Below are positions 35,583-44,023 of a DNA stretch of 64,000 nt, one piece after another. A program made the translations under genes and the position numbers. Position 1 is the first letter of the stretch, and each line of letters starts with the position of its first letter. The notes beneath the pieces were generated by a model, which was not told the DNA's origin, made no database searches, and worked only from the letters and a program-made list of their open reading frames with translations. Source of the stretch: Lachnospiraceae bacterium (GTDB taxonomy: Bacteria > Bacillota > Clostridia > Lachnospirales > Lachnospiraceae); assembly GCA_003507655.1 (NCBI GenBank), contig DNUZ01000007.1, positions 29,299 to 93,298 on the forward strand, given 5' to 3'.

Positions 35583-37265
35583 ATGTTTAAAAAATTAGAT
35601 GGAATGCTTGTCAGAAAAAAAATGATAACCGGCTATCTGATCGTGATTGTACTGATGGTATTTTCAGGAATCTTAGCAATCGTAGGAGAGACGATACTGC
35701 TTAGAAATCTCAGTAATTATTCTAACAAAGTACAGCGGGCTGACACAGCCGTTCAGATGTGCAGACTGAATGTAAATATTGCAGCCAGAAATATCCGTGA
35801 GATGGCGTTAAATGACGATAAGTCAAGTTATGATACATATAAGAAAAATGTAGACGATGCTTTAAAGAATATTGATCAAGAGTTAGATGCAATGAAAAAA
35901 ACAGGGGTCATTGAGGACAAGCTCTATAATCAGTATGTGACCCAGATGAATGAGTGGGGGACCATCGGTATGGATATTATCGATGAGATTGAAGCAGGAA
36001 ATCAGAAAGATGCAACGGAAAAGATACTGACAAAATGTGCACCGGCATTATCCGAAGCAGTAGATACCGCAAAAGAAATACAAAAGATCACAGATGAACA
36101 AGTGGACAAACTGATGTTTGCAAGTAAGCGTGATGCAGTTTTCAATATTATTGGTATTATCATATTCAATTTAATCGGCATCGCATCCGCAGTAGTAGTT
36201 GGAAAACGTATTATTGCATCTATTTTGATACCATTAGCTGCATTGGAGGAGACAACGAAAGAATTGTCCCAAGGAAATCTTCACAGCACTTTGGATTATC
36301 AGGCAGATGATGAGCTGGGTTCATTAGCAGACAGCTTAAGATCTTCTATAGCAACCTTATCTTCTTATGTAGACGATATCGGTGCTTCAATGCAGGAATT
36401 TGAAAAAGGGAACTTTGTTGTCAATCCATCCGTAGAATGGAAGGGAGATTTCAAAGGAATCTTAACATCCTTTAAAGCATTTGAGCACAGTATGGCAGAT
36501 ATGATCACAAACGTTCAAAGCGTTGCAGATCAGGTAACCAACGGAGCAGAACAGGTAGCAGCAGGTTCCATGGATTTAGCAGAAGGTGCAACTGAGCAGG
36601 CAGGTGTTACAGAAGAGCTTACGGCAACGATTGACGAAGTCAGCGAGCGCGTATCCGGTAATGCAAAGAATGCAAAAGATATCAGCAAGGAAGTAGAATC
36701 TTCCGAAGAAGCTGTTATGATCAGTAACCAGAAGATGCAGGAAATGGTCGAAGCCATGGATGAGATCAGTAATACCTCTCAGGAGATCGGCAACATTATT
36801 GCAGCGATCAATGACATTGCTTCACAGACCAATCTGTTAGCACTGAATGCTTCCATCGAGGCAGCAAGAGCAGGAGAAGCAGGAAAAGGATTTGCCGTGG
36901 TAGCAGATCAGGTATCCCTTCTTGCAGCACAGAGTGCGGAAGCAGCCAAAGAGTCCCGTGATCTGATCGAGACCTCCGTATCCGCGGTTGAGAGAGGTAA
37001 AGTCATTGCAGATGAGACTGCAAAACAGTTAGAGCAGGTTGTAGAAAGCTCTAAAGCAGCGACTGCAGAAGTATACAAGATCGCGGTAGCATTAGAGGCA
37101 GATGCAGCAACGATGACACAGATCAATCAGGGAGTTGAGCAGATCAACAGTGTTGTTCAGACAAATTCCGCAACTTCACAGCAGTGTGCGGCAGCAAGTC
37201 AGGAAATGAGCGATCAGGCAGGAACGTTAGAGCAGTTGATCAAGAGCTTCAAGATCCGCAAATAG
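35583..37265 (+). CDS. Methyl-accepting chemotaxis protein
   Basis: A 560-residue chemoreceptor: two transmembrane helices (about residues 15-38 and 185-205) flank a four-helix-bundle sensor domain, followed by HAMP and a long coiled-coil signalling domain with the hairpin tip motif [28 protein letters not shown]. The ligand is unknown. A GGGAGAG ribosome site precedes the start. A TTGACA at 35481 may be the -35, but no strong -10 follows. It is a single gene with its own terminator. Confidence 0.95.
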   Translation: MFKKLDGMLVRKKMITGYLIVIVLMVFSGILAIVGETILLRNLSNYSNKVQRADTAVQMCRLNVNIAARNIREMALNDDKSSYDTYKKNVDDALKNIDQELDAMKKTGVIEDKLYNQYVTQMNEWGTIGMDIIDEIEAGNQKDATEKILTKCAPALSEAVDTAKEIQKITDEQVDKLMFASKRDAVFNIIGIIIFNLIGIASAVVVGKRIIASILIPLAALEETTKELSQGNLHSTLDYQADDELGSLADSLRSSIATLSSYVDDIGASMQEFEKGNFVVNPSVEWKGDFKGILTSFKAFEHSMADMITNVQSVADQVTNGAEQVAAGSMDLAEGATEQAGVTEELTATIDEVSERVSGNAKNAKDISKEVESSEEAVMISNQKMQEMVEAMDEISNTSQEIGNIIAAINDIASQTNLLALNASIEAARAGEAGKGFAVVADQVSLLAAQSAEAAKESRDLIETSVSAVERGKVIADETAKQLEQVVESSKAATAEVYKIAVALEADAATMTQINQGVEQINSVVQTNSATSQQCAAASQEMSDQAGTLEQLIKSFKIRK

Positions 37266-37299
37266 TAACAGGGAAGTATATTACGATAGATAACGTAAA

Positions 37300-37328
37300 A
37301 GAAAGCAGAGAGATCTGCTTTCTTTTTT
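37300..37328 (+). terminator. Terminator of the chemoreceptor gene
   Basis: GAAAGCAGA (37301-37309) pairs with TCTGCTTTC (37314-37322) around GAGA, followed by TTTTTT. Confidence 0.92.
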
Positions 37329-37336
37329 GTTTTATA

Positions 37337-37384
37337 GGATCAGGGTGTCAAAAGGCGGTTTGAAGTTTTTTGACACCCTGATCC
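37337..37384. repeat. Perfect 17-bp inverted repeat
   Basis: GGATCAGGGTGTCAAAA (37337-37353) and its exact complement (37368-37384) flank a 14-nt loop. It lies just after the chemoreceptor terminator. The T-runs are inside the stem, so it is not a standard terminator. It may be a small mobile or REP-like palindrome, or a second transcription barrier. Confidence 0.85.
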
Positions 37385-37453
37385 TTATAAGAAATTTCTC
37401 ACGCAATTACCGTTCTGTAACGATCCGGGATTTTCGGATATTATGGGAAGGTC

Positions 37454-37529
37454 TGTCGAAAGGACAGGATGATTCCTGTATTTCGCCACTTTGATTTTGA
37501 CAAAAAAAGCATCTGATATTTCATATAAT
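37454..37529 (+). promoter_or_regulatory. Spo0A-controlled spoIIG-type promoter
   Basis: -35 TTGACA (37497-37502) and -10 TATAAT (37524-37529) are 21 bp apart. The abnormally long spacer is the hallmark of the Bacillus spoIIG promoter, which sigma-A can use only with Spo0A~P. A consensus 0A-box core TGTCGAA lies at 37454-37460, and the -35 itself is inside a reverse 0A-like box (TTTTGACAAA). This fits onset-of-sporulation control of spoIIGA-sigE. Confidence 0.8.
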
Positions 37530-37578
37530 AGGTTCGTACCGATCAAAGAGATTTCAAAAGCAGCAATGGAGGTAGCAG

Positions 37579-38355
37579 GTGCATTATGAGTTTTACATAG
37601 ATGCATACATCGTGACCAACTTTTTCTTCGACTACCTGACCCTCTTCCTTATTCGGGAAGTCAGAAGAAAACAGACAAAAACAGGACGAATGGCAGTGAT
37701 GGCATTGTTGGGCGTATTGAGTGCGGCTGCCAGTATGCTTTTATTGAAAAATGCAGGGATTTATAAAATACTTGTACACCTTCTTATCAATCCGCTGATG
37801 TTCTATTTTTGCTTTCAGCAGAAAAGTATTCGTGAATTTTTGACAGACTATGCAGCGGGATATCTGATCATGCTGTTGCTTGGCGGTTCGGTAGAGTGGC
37901 TTTGCCGGCTCTTAGGACAAAGGAATCTCTTTGGATGGGTTGTGGGAGGCATAGCAGGAGTGGTGACTATATTTTTACTCCTGTTTCAGGACCGGAAGGA
38001 GGAAGAAAAAATCTATGATATCAGAGTATGCCATAAAGGGAAAGAAGTTTCCACAAAGGGTTTTTTCGATACGGGAAATCTGCTTATGGACCCGTACAGT
38101 AATCTTCCGGTCAGCCTTATAGAAAAGAACACGTTAGAGATGCTTACAGGGGAGGAGCCGGTGTTGTACCGCTATATACCATTTGTATCACTTGGAGAAG
38201 AGCACGGCATGGTGCAGGCGGTGATACTGGATTCCCTTTATATTAAAAAAGAAAAAAAAGAAATTGCGATACAGCCGGCAGTTTTTGCCATTGTGGAAGA
38301 AAAATTTTTAAAAGACAGTACATACAGGATAATTTTAAATGGGCGATTATGGTAA
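37579..38355 (+). CDS. spoIIGA: Sigma-E processing peptidase SpoIIGA
   Basis: A 258-residue membrane aspartic protease that cleaves pro-sigma-E in the mother cell. Five hydrophobic helices fill the first ~140 residues, and the C-terminal protease half has the catalytic [11 protein letters not shown]. It starts with GTG, 7 bases after GGAGG. The end overlaps the sigE region, as in other endospore formers. Confidence 0.94.
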   Translation: MHYEFYIDAYIVTNFFFDYLTLFLIREVRRKQTKTGRMAVMALLGVLSAAASMLLLKNAGIYKILVHLLINPLMFYFCFQQKSIREFLTDYAAGYLIMLLLGGSVEWLCRLLGQRNLFGWVVGGIAGVVTIFLLLFQDRKEEEKIYDIRVCHKGKEVSTKGFFDTGNLLMDPYSNLPVSLIEKNTLEMLTGEEPVLYRYIPFVSLGEEHGMVQAVILDSLYIKKEKKEIAIQPAVFAIVEEKFLKDSTYRIILNGRLW

Positions 38356-38374
38356 AGGAAAGGAGCAGCAGAAA

Positions 38375-39124
38375 ATGTACATAAAAATGAATCTGCCGGG
38401 AAAAATGGGAATTCGGATCATACCGTCTTTCTATTCTATGTTTTTAAAAAAGAAAAATGAAGTGCACTACATCGGAGGAAGTGAAGTTCTGCCACCTCCA
38501 TTGGATGCGATCGATGAGGCACATTACATACAGGGACTGGTGAATGGAGAAGAGGAGAGCTTAAAAGAGGCGCGTTCCATGTTAATAGAACACAATTTAA
38601 GGCTGGTCGTTTATATCGCAAAAAAATTCGACAATACCGGTGTCGGAGTAGAGGATCTGATCTCGATCGGAACGATCGGTCTGATCAAATCGATCAATAC
38701 CTTTAATCCGGAAAAAAATATCAAGCTGGCAACCTATGCTTCCCGCTGCATCGAAAATGAGATCCTGATGTATCTGCGGCGAAATAATAAGACAAAGTTA
38801 GAGGTCAGCATAGACGAACCTTTAAATGTAGACTACGATGGCAATGAACTGCTGCTATCCGATGTATTAGGCACCGAAGAAGACATTATCTATCGTGGGA
38901 TAGAAAGCGAAGTAGAGGAGCAGCTTTTACGGGAAGCGATCAAAAAACTCTCAGGCAGGGAGCGGACGATCGTAGAACTGCGCTTTGGACTTGGAACAAA
39001 AAACGGAGAGGAAATGACCCAGAAAGAAGTGGCGGATCTGCTTGGGATTTCTCAATCCTATATCTCACGGTTAGAAAAGAAGATCATGAAAAGATTAAAA
39101 AAAGAAATTGTAAAATTCGAGTAA
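38375..39124 (+). CDS. sigE: Sporulation sigma factor E
   Basis: A 249-residue sigma-70 family factor for early mother-cell genes. An N-terminal pro-sequence (~25 residues) precedes region 2 ([31 protein letters not shown]) and region 4 ([23 protein letters not shown]). The frame is open to 38339, but the ATG at 38375 follows AGGAG at 9 bases. It is the processing target of the adjacent SpoIIGA. Confidence 0.95.
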   Translation: MYIKMNLPGKMGIRIIPSFYSMFLKKKNEVHYIGGSEVLPPPLDAIDEAHYIQGLVNGEEESLKEARSMLIEHNLRLVVYIAKKFDNTGVGVEDLISIGTIGLIKSINTFNPEKNIKLATYASRCIENEILMYLRRNNKTKLEVSIDEPLNVDYDGNELLLSDVLGTEEDIIYRGIESEVEEQLLREAIKKLSGRERTIVELRFGLGTKNGEEMTQKEVADLLGISQSYISRLEKKIMKRLKKEIVKFE

Positions 39125-39258
39125 TTGCATATACAATTCCGAAACAAATATGGTATAATAATAAAAATCTCAGATTTTTGAGAGGTACTGCGATAAGTAT
39201 GATCCTATCAATCATATAATAATCTGCATACAGAGGAAACGTAAAAGGAGAAGTGTAT

Positions 39259-40860
39259 ATGAAACTGGAATTTTTGGGGGCAGATCATGAGGTAACAGGA
39301 AGCTGTCATTATCTGAAAGTGGGGCAGACGCATGTCCTGATCGACTGTGGAATGGAGCAGGGAGCAGATCTATATGTCAATCAGGAGATACCCGTCAATG
39401 CTTCAGAAGTCGATTATGTGTTAGTAACACATGCACACATCGATCATTCAGGCTTGCTGCCGCTGCTTTATAACCATGGATTTCGCGGAAAGATCTATGC
39501 GACAAATGCGACAACGGAACTCTGCGAGATCATGTTAAAAGACAGTGCGCATATCCAGCAGTTTGAAGCAGAATGGAAGAACCGGAAAGCAAGACGTGCC
39601 GGAAGACCGGAAGTGGTACCGCTTTATGATATCAATGATGCAATGGGAGTTATGGAGCATTTTGTACCATGTCCATATGCACAAAAAATTGAGATCGAAC
39701 CGGGACTTACCATCCGTTTTGTGGACGCAGGACACCTGTTAGGCTCTGCATCCATCGAGGTATGGGCAGAGGACGAAGACGGAAAGACAAAAATTGTCTT
39801 TTCCGGTGACATTGGCAATGGCAACAAACCATTGATCAAAGATCCGCATTTTATCGAGGATGCCGATTATGTAGTCATGGAATCCACCTATGGAGACCGT
39901 CTGCATGAGGTGTCTGTCGACTATGCAAAAGAACTGGCAGAAGTGATCACCGAAACCTTTCACCGGGGTGGAAATGTCGTGATCCCGGCATTTTCTGTAG
40001 GAAGGACACAGGAATTACTCTATTTTTTAAGAAGGATCAAGACCGAAAATCTGATGAAAGAGTATCAGGATTTTGAAGTCTATATTGACAGTCCGCTTGC
40101 TGTGGAGGCAACCGGGATTTTTCATAAAAATGTAGCAGAATGTTTCGATGAAGAGGCATTAGAATTAGTCGGAAAAGGAATCAATCCAATCCGTTTTGAC
40201 GGCTTGAAGATGGCGATTACAAGTGATGAATCGAAGATGATCAACTTTAACGAAAAATCCAAGGTAATCATATCAGCTTCCGGTATGTGTGAGGCAGGCC
40301 GTATCCGCCATCATTTAAAACATAATTTATGGAGAGCGGACTCCACAATTGTGTTTGTCGGATTCCAGGTGCCGGGAACGTTAGGACATTCACTGCTTAA
40401 TGGTGTCAAAGAGGTAAAACTGTTTGGCGAGCAGATTGAAGTTCACGCGAAGATCATGAACCTTCCGGGATTGAGCGGTCATGCGGATAAGAGAATGTTG
40501 ACAGAATGGATCAAAGCCTATAAGACACCGTTAAAACGGGTCTTTATCGTGCATGGTGATGATGAGGTCTGCGATGGCTTTGCTGCATATCTGCGGGAAG
40601 AATTAGGACTCGATGCCGTAGCACCATACAGTGGGGATACGTTTGATCTGGTGCTGAACCAGCAGACTGCACAGGGTTCAAGAGATCTTGTGAAGAAAAA
40701 GACAAAGAGCAGCAAGGCTTCTTCGAACGTCTTTGCAAGACTGTTAGCAGCCGGTGAGAGACTCTTAGCGGTCATCCAGAAAAATGAAGGAACTGCAAAT
40801 AAAGATATGGCAAAATTTGCAGACCAGATCAATGCACTGTGTGAAAAATGGGATCGTTAA
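39259..40860 (+). CDS. MBL-fold beta-CASP RNA metallo-hydrolase
   Basis: A 533-residue ribonuclease-like protein. The N-terminal metallo-beta-lactamase domain has the zinc motif THAHIDHSGLLPLL, then SGDIGNGNKPL; the beta-CASP domain has ESTYGDR, PAFSVGRTQELLYFLR and SGHADKR. It resembles the YSH1/RNase J-like exonucleases in bacteria. The ATG at 39259 is 8 bases from AAAGGAG (a GTG at 39253 is 2 bases away). An extended -10 (TGGTATAAT) ends at 39159. It separates sigE from an inverted sigG. Confidence 0.92.
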   Translation: MKLEFLGADHEVTGSCHYLKVGQTHVLIDCGMEQGADLYVNQEIPVNASEVDYVLVTHAHIDHSGLLPLLYNHGFRGKIYATNATTELCEIMLKDSAHIQQFEAEWKNRKARRAGRPEVVPLYDINDAMGVMEHFVPCPYAQKIEIEPGLTIRFVDAGHLLGSASIEVWAEDEDGKTKIVFSGDIGNGNKPLIKDPHFIEDADYVVMESTYGDRLHEVSVDYAKELAEVITETFHRGGNVVIPAFSVGRTQELLYFLRRIKTENLMKEYQDFEVYIDSPLAVEATGIFHKNVAECFDEEALELVGKGINPIRFDGLKMAITSDESKMINFNEKSKVIISASGMCEAGRIRHHLKHNLWRADSTIVFVGFQVPGTLGHSLLNGVKEVKLFGEQIEVHAKIMNLPGLSGHADKRMLTEWIKAYKTPLKRVFIVHGDDEVCDGFAAYLREELGLDAVAPYSGDTFDLVLNQQTAQGSRDLVKKKTKSSKASSNVFARLLAAGERLLAVIQKNEGTANKDMAKFADQINALCEKWDR

Positions 40861-40885
40861 TGGGATTGCTGATCTATATCAAAAT

Positions 40886-41665
40886 CTACACAGAAAGATA
40901 ATTTTTCATACTTTTTAGGGCAGATTTTTCCAGACGGGAGACCTGTGCCTGGGAAATATGGATTTCCTCGGCAACTTCCATCTGGGTCTTGCCCTCAAAA
41001 AAACGAAGCCGGATAATATAGTTTTCACGCTCATTTAAACGATCCATGGCATCGCCTAAAGAGAGCTCTTCGATCCATTTCTCTTCTTTATTTTTCTTAT
41101 CACTAATCTGATCCATGACATAGAGCGCATCACCACCATCAGTATAGACCGGATCATAGAGACTTAAAGGACTCTGAATGGCATCGAGTGCAAAGACGAT
41201 ATCCTCTTTTGGGATACCGGTTTCTTTTGCAATATCTTCTAATGTCGGTTCCGTAGAAGCAGTCCTCGTTAAGATTTCTTTCGCATGGATCGCTTTATAG
41301 GCAGTGTCACGCAAAGAGCGGCTTACACGGATCGAGTTGTTGTCGCGCAGGTATCTTCGGATCTCCCCTATGATCATCGGCACGGCATATGTGGAAAATT
41401 TTACCCCCATATCCGGGTTAAAGTTATCAATGGATTTGATCAGACCGATACATCCGATCTGAAACAGGTCATCTACATTTTCATTGTGATTAGAAAAACG
41501 TTTGATGACACTTAAAACGAGCCGCAGATTTCCCTTAATGTAAGTTTCCCTGGCAGCCATGTCTCCCTGTTTGATCTTAGCAAAGAGTTCTTCCTTTTCA
41601 CTTTCCTTTAAAATAGGGAGTTTTGCAGTGTTTACACCGCAGATTTCAACCTTGTATGCTGCCAT
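40886..41665 (-). CDS. sigG: Forespore sigma factor G
   Basis: A 259-residue sigma-70 family factor for late forespore genes. It has the SigG-type N-terminus (YKVEICGVNTAKLP), region 2 (NLRLVLSVIKRFSNHNENVDDLFQIGCIGLIKS), region 3 and region 4 (TQMEVAEEIHISQAQVSRLEKSAL). It normally lies directly downstream of sigE on the same strand; here it is inverted with one gene between. A forespore-type promoter lies upstream. Only 25 bases separate its end from the convergent hydrolase gene. Confidence 0.96.
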   Translation of the reverse strand: MAAYKVEICGVNTAKLPILKESEKEELFAKIKQGDMAARETYIKGNLRLVLSVIKRFSNHNENVDDLFQIGCIGLIKSIDNFNPDMGVKFSTYAVPMIIGEIRRYLRDNNSIRVSRSLRDTAYKAIHAKEILTRTASTEPTLEDIAKETGIPKEDIVFALDAIQSPLSLYDPVYTDGGDALYVMDQISDKKNKEEKWIEELSLGDAMDRLNERENYIIRLRFFEGKTQMEVAEEIHISQAQVSRLEKSALKSMKNYLSV

Positions 41666-41714
41666 GACAGTTCCTCCTGAATGAAAAATATGTAGGGGAA
41701 AATGAGGACGATAC

Positions 41715-41745
41715 TAGGATGTGCTTTCTCTTGGAAAGTTATTCA
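41715..41745 (-). promoter_or_regulatory. Sigma-F/G-type promoter of sigG
   Basis: Minus strand: TGAATA (41745-41740), 18-bp spacer, CATCCTA (41721-41715), one mismatch from the forespore sigma-G consensus TGAATA-N17/18-CATACTA. The start would be ~40 bp ahead of sigG. This fits the known sigma-F transcription and autoregulation of sigG. Confidence 0.65.
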
Positions 41746-41796
41746 AAATATCTTTATTTTTAAAAAATGATATGCTAAAATAAGACCATAAAGTGG

Positions 41797-42186
41797 ATGG
41801 GAAAAGGGATGTCAATGAGAGACTTAATCGATGAACGTAACAGACGTGAGAAGCTGAAAAACAGCATTATAAAAGGATACAATGTTCATTATGTCACACA
41901 GGAAGAGCTTGCGCGTCAAAAAGAGGAAGAAGAGCGAAAAAGGCAGCAGGAAGCTGCGGAACGGTTACGCTTAGAAGAAGCCGCAAAAAAAGCCGCATTA
42001 GAGTTAGAACGCCGTCGTGAGATGGAACAGCGGGAGCTTTTAGAACAGGCAAAAATGCCGCCTTCTAGCAGATACGGCACGAACGAGACGGACAATCCGG
42101 TAACCAAAGAGCAGATCAATGCGATCTTAGCGGAGAAGCGACAGGAATTGGACAAGGTGATCCATGACAGTCAGACAGAGGAGTGA
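41797..42186 (+). CDS. Charged coiled-coil protein of unknown function
   Basis: Up to 129 residues, start uncertain among ATGs at 41797, 41809 and 41815. Residues ~45-95 are almost all Glu, Arg, Lys, Ala and Gln (QKEEEERKRQQEAAERLRLE), a long single helix or coiled coil. No domain is recognised. It is followed 6 bases later by a 49-residue gene with a similar charged composition; the two could be a functional pair. Divergent from sigG. Confidence 0.65.
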   Translation: MGKGMSMRDLIDERNRREKLKNSIIKGYNVHYVTQEELARQKEEEERKRQQEAAERLRLEEAAKKAALELERRREMEQRELLEQAKMPPSSRYGTNETDNPVTKEQINAILAEKRQELDKVIHDSQTEE

Positions 42187-42192
42187 TGTGCA

Positions 42193-42342
42193 ATGAGTGA
42201 TGTTGCAAAGAGACAGGAACGGAGCGAGGAACAAAAAGAGCAGGAAAAGACAAAAAAGGAGTTAAATCCGGAATGGTCACAGGATGCACAGGACGAGCTG
42301 CAGGATTTTATAGAATCACAGGGCATTTACATCCGTCAGTAA
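42193..42342 (+). CDS. 49-residue charged small protein
   Basis: A small frame MSDVAKRQERSEEQKEQEKT ending IESQGIYIRQ, 9 bases after GAGGAG and 6 bases after the coiled-coil gene. Its last 27 bases overlap the 3' end of the convergent AraC regulator. The good ribosome site and tight spacing support it. Function unknown. Confidence 0.6.
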   Translation: MSDVAKRQERSEEQKEQEKTKKELNPEWSQDAQDELQDFIESQGIYIRQ

Positions 42343-43179
42343 TTCCTTTGGAGAAATATGAAAGTTGCGTTTGAACGCCCTTAAAAAAGTAGAATATTCT
42401 TTGAAGCCGCACTCCTGGGCGGCTTTCATGGCTGGGACACCTTCCTTGATCAGTTCGGAGGCGTGTAACAGCCTTTTTTGTTCAATATAGCTGTGTAAGG
42501 TGTAACCGGTTTCTTCCTTAAAGCGGTGCATCAGGTAATATTTGCTTAAATACAGCCGGTTCGCAAGCGTTTCATTCGATAAATCTTCCCCTAAGTGAGA
42601 GTTGATATATTTGAGTAATTCCGTGATCTGCTTGTCATAGGTCAGATCCGTCTCATCGTTTGTAAAAGAAGCATCTAAAAACACGCGGTTAATGTAGACT
42701 AAGAGTTGCAAAAAATAAGTGTCACTTAATAACTCACTGCCAAATTCCGTACTGCGCAGACTGTCCTCTAAATTGGCAATGATCGTCTGGATCTCCGACT
42801 GCAGGGAAGAGCGGACGCGGATCAGGTTAAAGCTGCGGTCAAGGCTTTCCTGAAAACAGGAGGAGAGGTCACAGTTCTTGCGGTGCTGCTTTTCCATAAA
42901 TTCATTTTTTACCCAGATAACAATACGCTCATAGACACTGCTGCCGTCAATGACCGGTTTGTGGATGTCGTGGTGCGGCACTAAAAGAATATCCCAAGGC
43001 TTTAAATGATAAGATTTTCCTTCCACAATGTAAGTAACATTTCCTGATAAAAAAATCACAATCTTGTCAAAATCATGGTAGTGAAAATCAAATTGCTGTT
43101 CCTTCTTGTCTTTTAAATGAAATAATCTGAAATTCTGCTGTAAATAGCCGCTTCTTAAATTTTCCTCCGGTGGATACAT
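42316..43179 (-). CDS. AraC-family transcriptional regulator
   Basis: A 287-residue regulator with an N-terminal cupin sensor domain (FHYHDFDKIVIFLSGNVTYIVEG, LKPWDILLVPHHDIHKP) and two C-terminal helix-turn-helix units (NETLANRLYLSKYYLMHRFKEETG and AAQECGFKEYSTFLRAFKRNFHISPKEL). It probably senses a small molecule, often a sugar, but no obvious target operon is adjacent. The 3' end overlaps the convergent 49-residue gene. Confidence 0.93.
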   Translation of the reverse strand: MYPPEENLRSGYLQQNFRLFHLKDKKEQQFDFHYHDFDKIVIFLSGNVTYIVEGKSYHLKPWDILLVPHHDIHKPVIDGSSVYERIVIWVKNEFMEKQHRKNCDLSSCFQESLDRSFNLIRVRSSLQSEIQTIIANLEDSLRSTEFGSELLSDTYFLQLLVYINRVFLDASFTNDETDLTYDKQITELLKYINSHLGEDLSNETLANRLYLSKYYLMHRFKEETGYTLHSYIEQKRLLHASELIKEGVPAMKAAQECGFKEYSTFLRAFKRNFHISPKELLTDVNAL

Positions 43180-43393
43180 CTGAAAAATTCCTCCCTGTAT
43201 GGTGATATCTGGTTATTGTGTGAGTATAATGAATAAAATATTCTTTTGCTTAGCTGTGCAGTGTTCGTTGGCGATTCAGCATATTTGACCGCTACACCGG
43301 AAAATAGCAGAATCGTCAACAAACACGCACATATCCCAAAATAAAAAAATTATTTTAATTACACACAAATGCTCTAACACTATCATACAGCAC

Positions 43394-43438
43394 TTTTTGC
43401 ATATTTTCAAGCACAAAACACACTGGAAAATGCAAAAA
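43394..43438. repeat. AT-rich inverted repeat in the 43180-43502 gap
   Basis: TTTTTGCAT(A)TTTTC (43394-43408) pairs with GGAAAATGCAAAAA (43425-43438), one bulge. The rest of this 323-bp gap between the divergent AraC and DapF-like genes is AT-rich and holds no other gene; a TATAAT near 43446 could be the -10 for the DapF-like gene. Possible operator. Confidence 0.5.
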
Positions 43439-43502
43439 AATAAAATATAATAAAGTATAGATAAAAGATAAAACAAAGGCAGAGCGAAAGGAGTGCAGGT
43501 TT

Positions 43503-43913
43503 ATGGAAACGATCACATTAAAGAAATATAGAGGAAGAGGTAATAACTACCTGATCTTAGATCCGAATAAAAATGACATCCACTTACAGGAGCGTAACAT
43601 CGAAATGCTCTGTAAGAGAAATTTTGGAAGCAATGCAGTCGGTTTACTGTATGGCCCGATCTTAGATGACGGCAAGATCGTAGTGCGGATGTATGACAAG
43701 AGCGGAAGAGAAGCAGAGCAGTATGAAGGCGGCATCAGTGTATTTGCAAAATACTTATTAGATGACGGTTATATCAAAGACGATGAGTTCGTACTTGCAG
43801 ATGGGCAGGGTGGTGTCGAAATGCACTTTTTCAATAAAGATATGGCACATTTTTTAACCGGCGGTATCAAGGAAACAGAGAGCTATACGATTGCTGAGAA
43901 CTTTTTCTCTTAA
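43503..43913 (+). CDS. Half-length diaminopimelate-epimerase-like protein
   Basis: A 136-residue protein resembling only the N-terminal domain of DapF: KKYRGRGNNYLILDP matches the family GLGNDF start, and LCKRNFGSNAVGLLYGP and FAKYLLDDGY follow. The usual catalytic CGNG is replaced by EQYEGGIS, so the cysteine is missing, and the second domain with the other catalytic cysteine is absent. It ends cleanly with its own stop and has a good start, so it may be a stable non-enzymatic relative rather than a fresh mutation. Role unknown. Confidence 0.72.
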   Translation: METITLKKYRGRGNNYLILDPNKNDIHLQERNIEMLCKRNFGSNAVGLLYGPILDDGKIVVRMYDKSGREAEQYEGGISVFAKYLLDDGYIKDDEFVLADGQGGVEMHFFNKDMAHFLTGGIKETESYTIAENFFS

Positions 43914-43927
43914 GTTTCTGCCAGAAC

Positions 43928-43956
43928 TTGCACGGGATTTCAAAAAGTATTATACT
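43928..43956 (+). promoter_or_regulatory. argS promoter
   Basis: -35 TTGCAC (43928-43933), 17-bp spacer, -10 TATACT (43951-43956), ahead of the leader hairpin and argS. Confidence 0.55.
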
Positions 43957-43971
43957 ATAATAGATTATGCA

Positions 43972-43993
43972 GAGGGTAAGTCATCTTACCCTC
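43972..43993 (+). terminator. Hairpin in the argS leader
   Basis: GAGGGTAAG-TCAT-CTTACCCTC is a perfect 9-bp stem, followed by TTTGATTT. It may end the DapF-like transcript or act in the argS leader; no T-box sequence was seen. Confidence 0.6.
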
Positions 43994-44023
43994 TTTGATT
44001 TGGTGATATAAGGAGATACTTTT

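Noticed and set aside
43972-43993. T-box riboswitch ahead of argS
   Set aside because: The leader from the promoter to the start is only ~60 nt and lacks the T-box sequence; a single hairpin is present.
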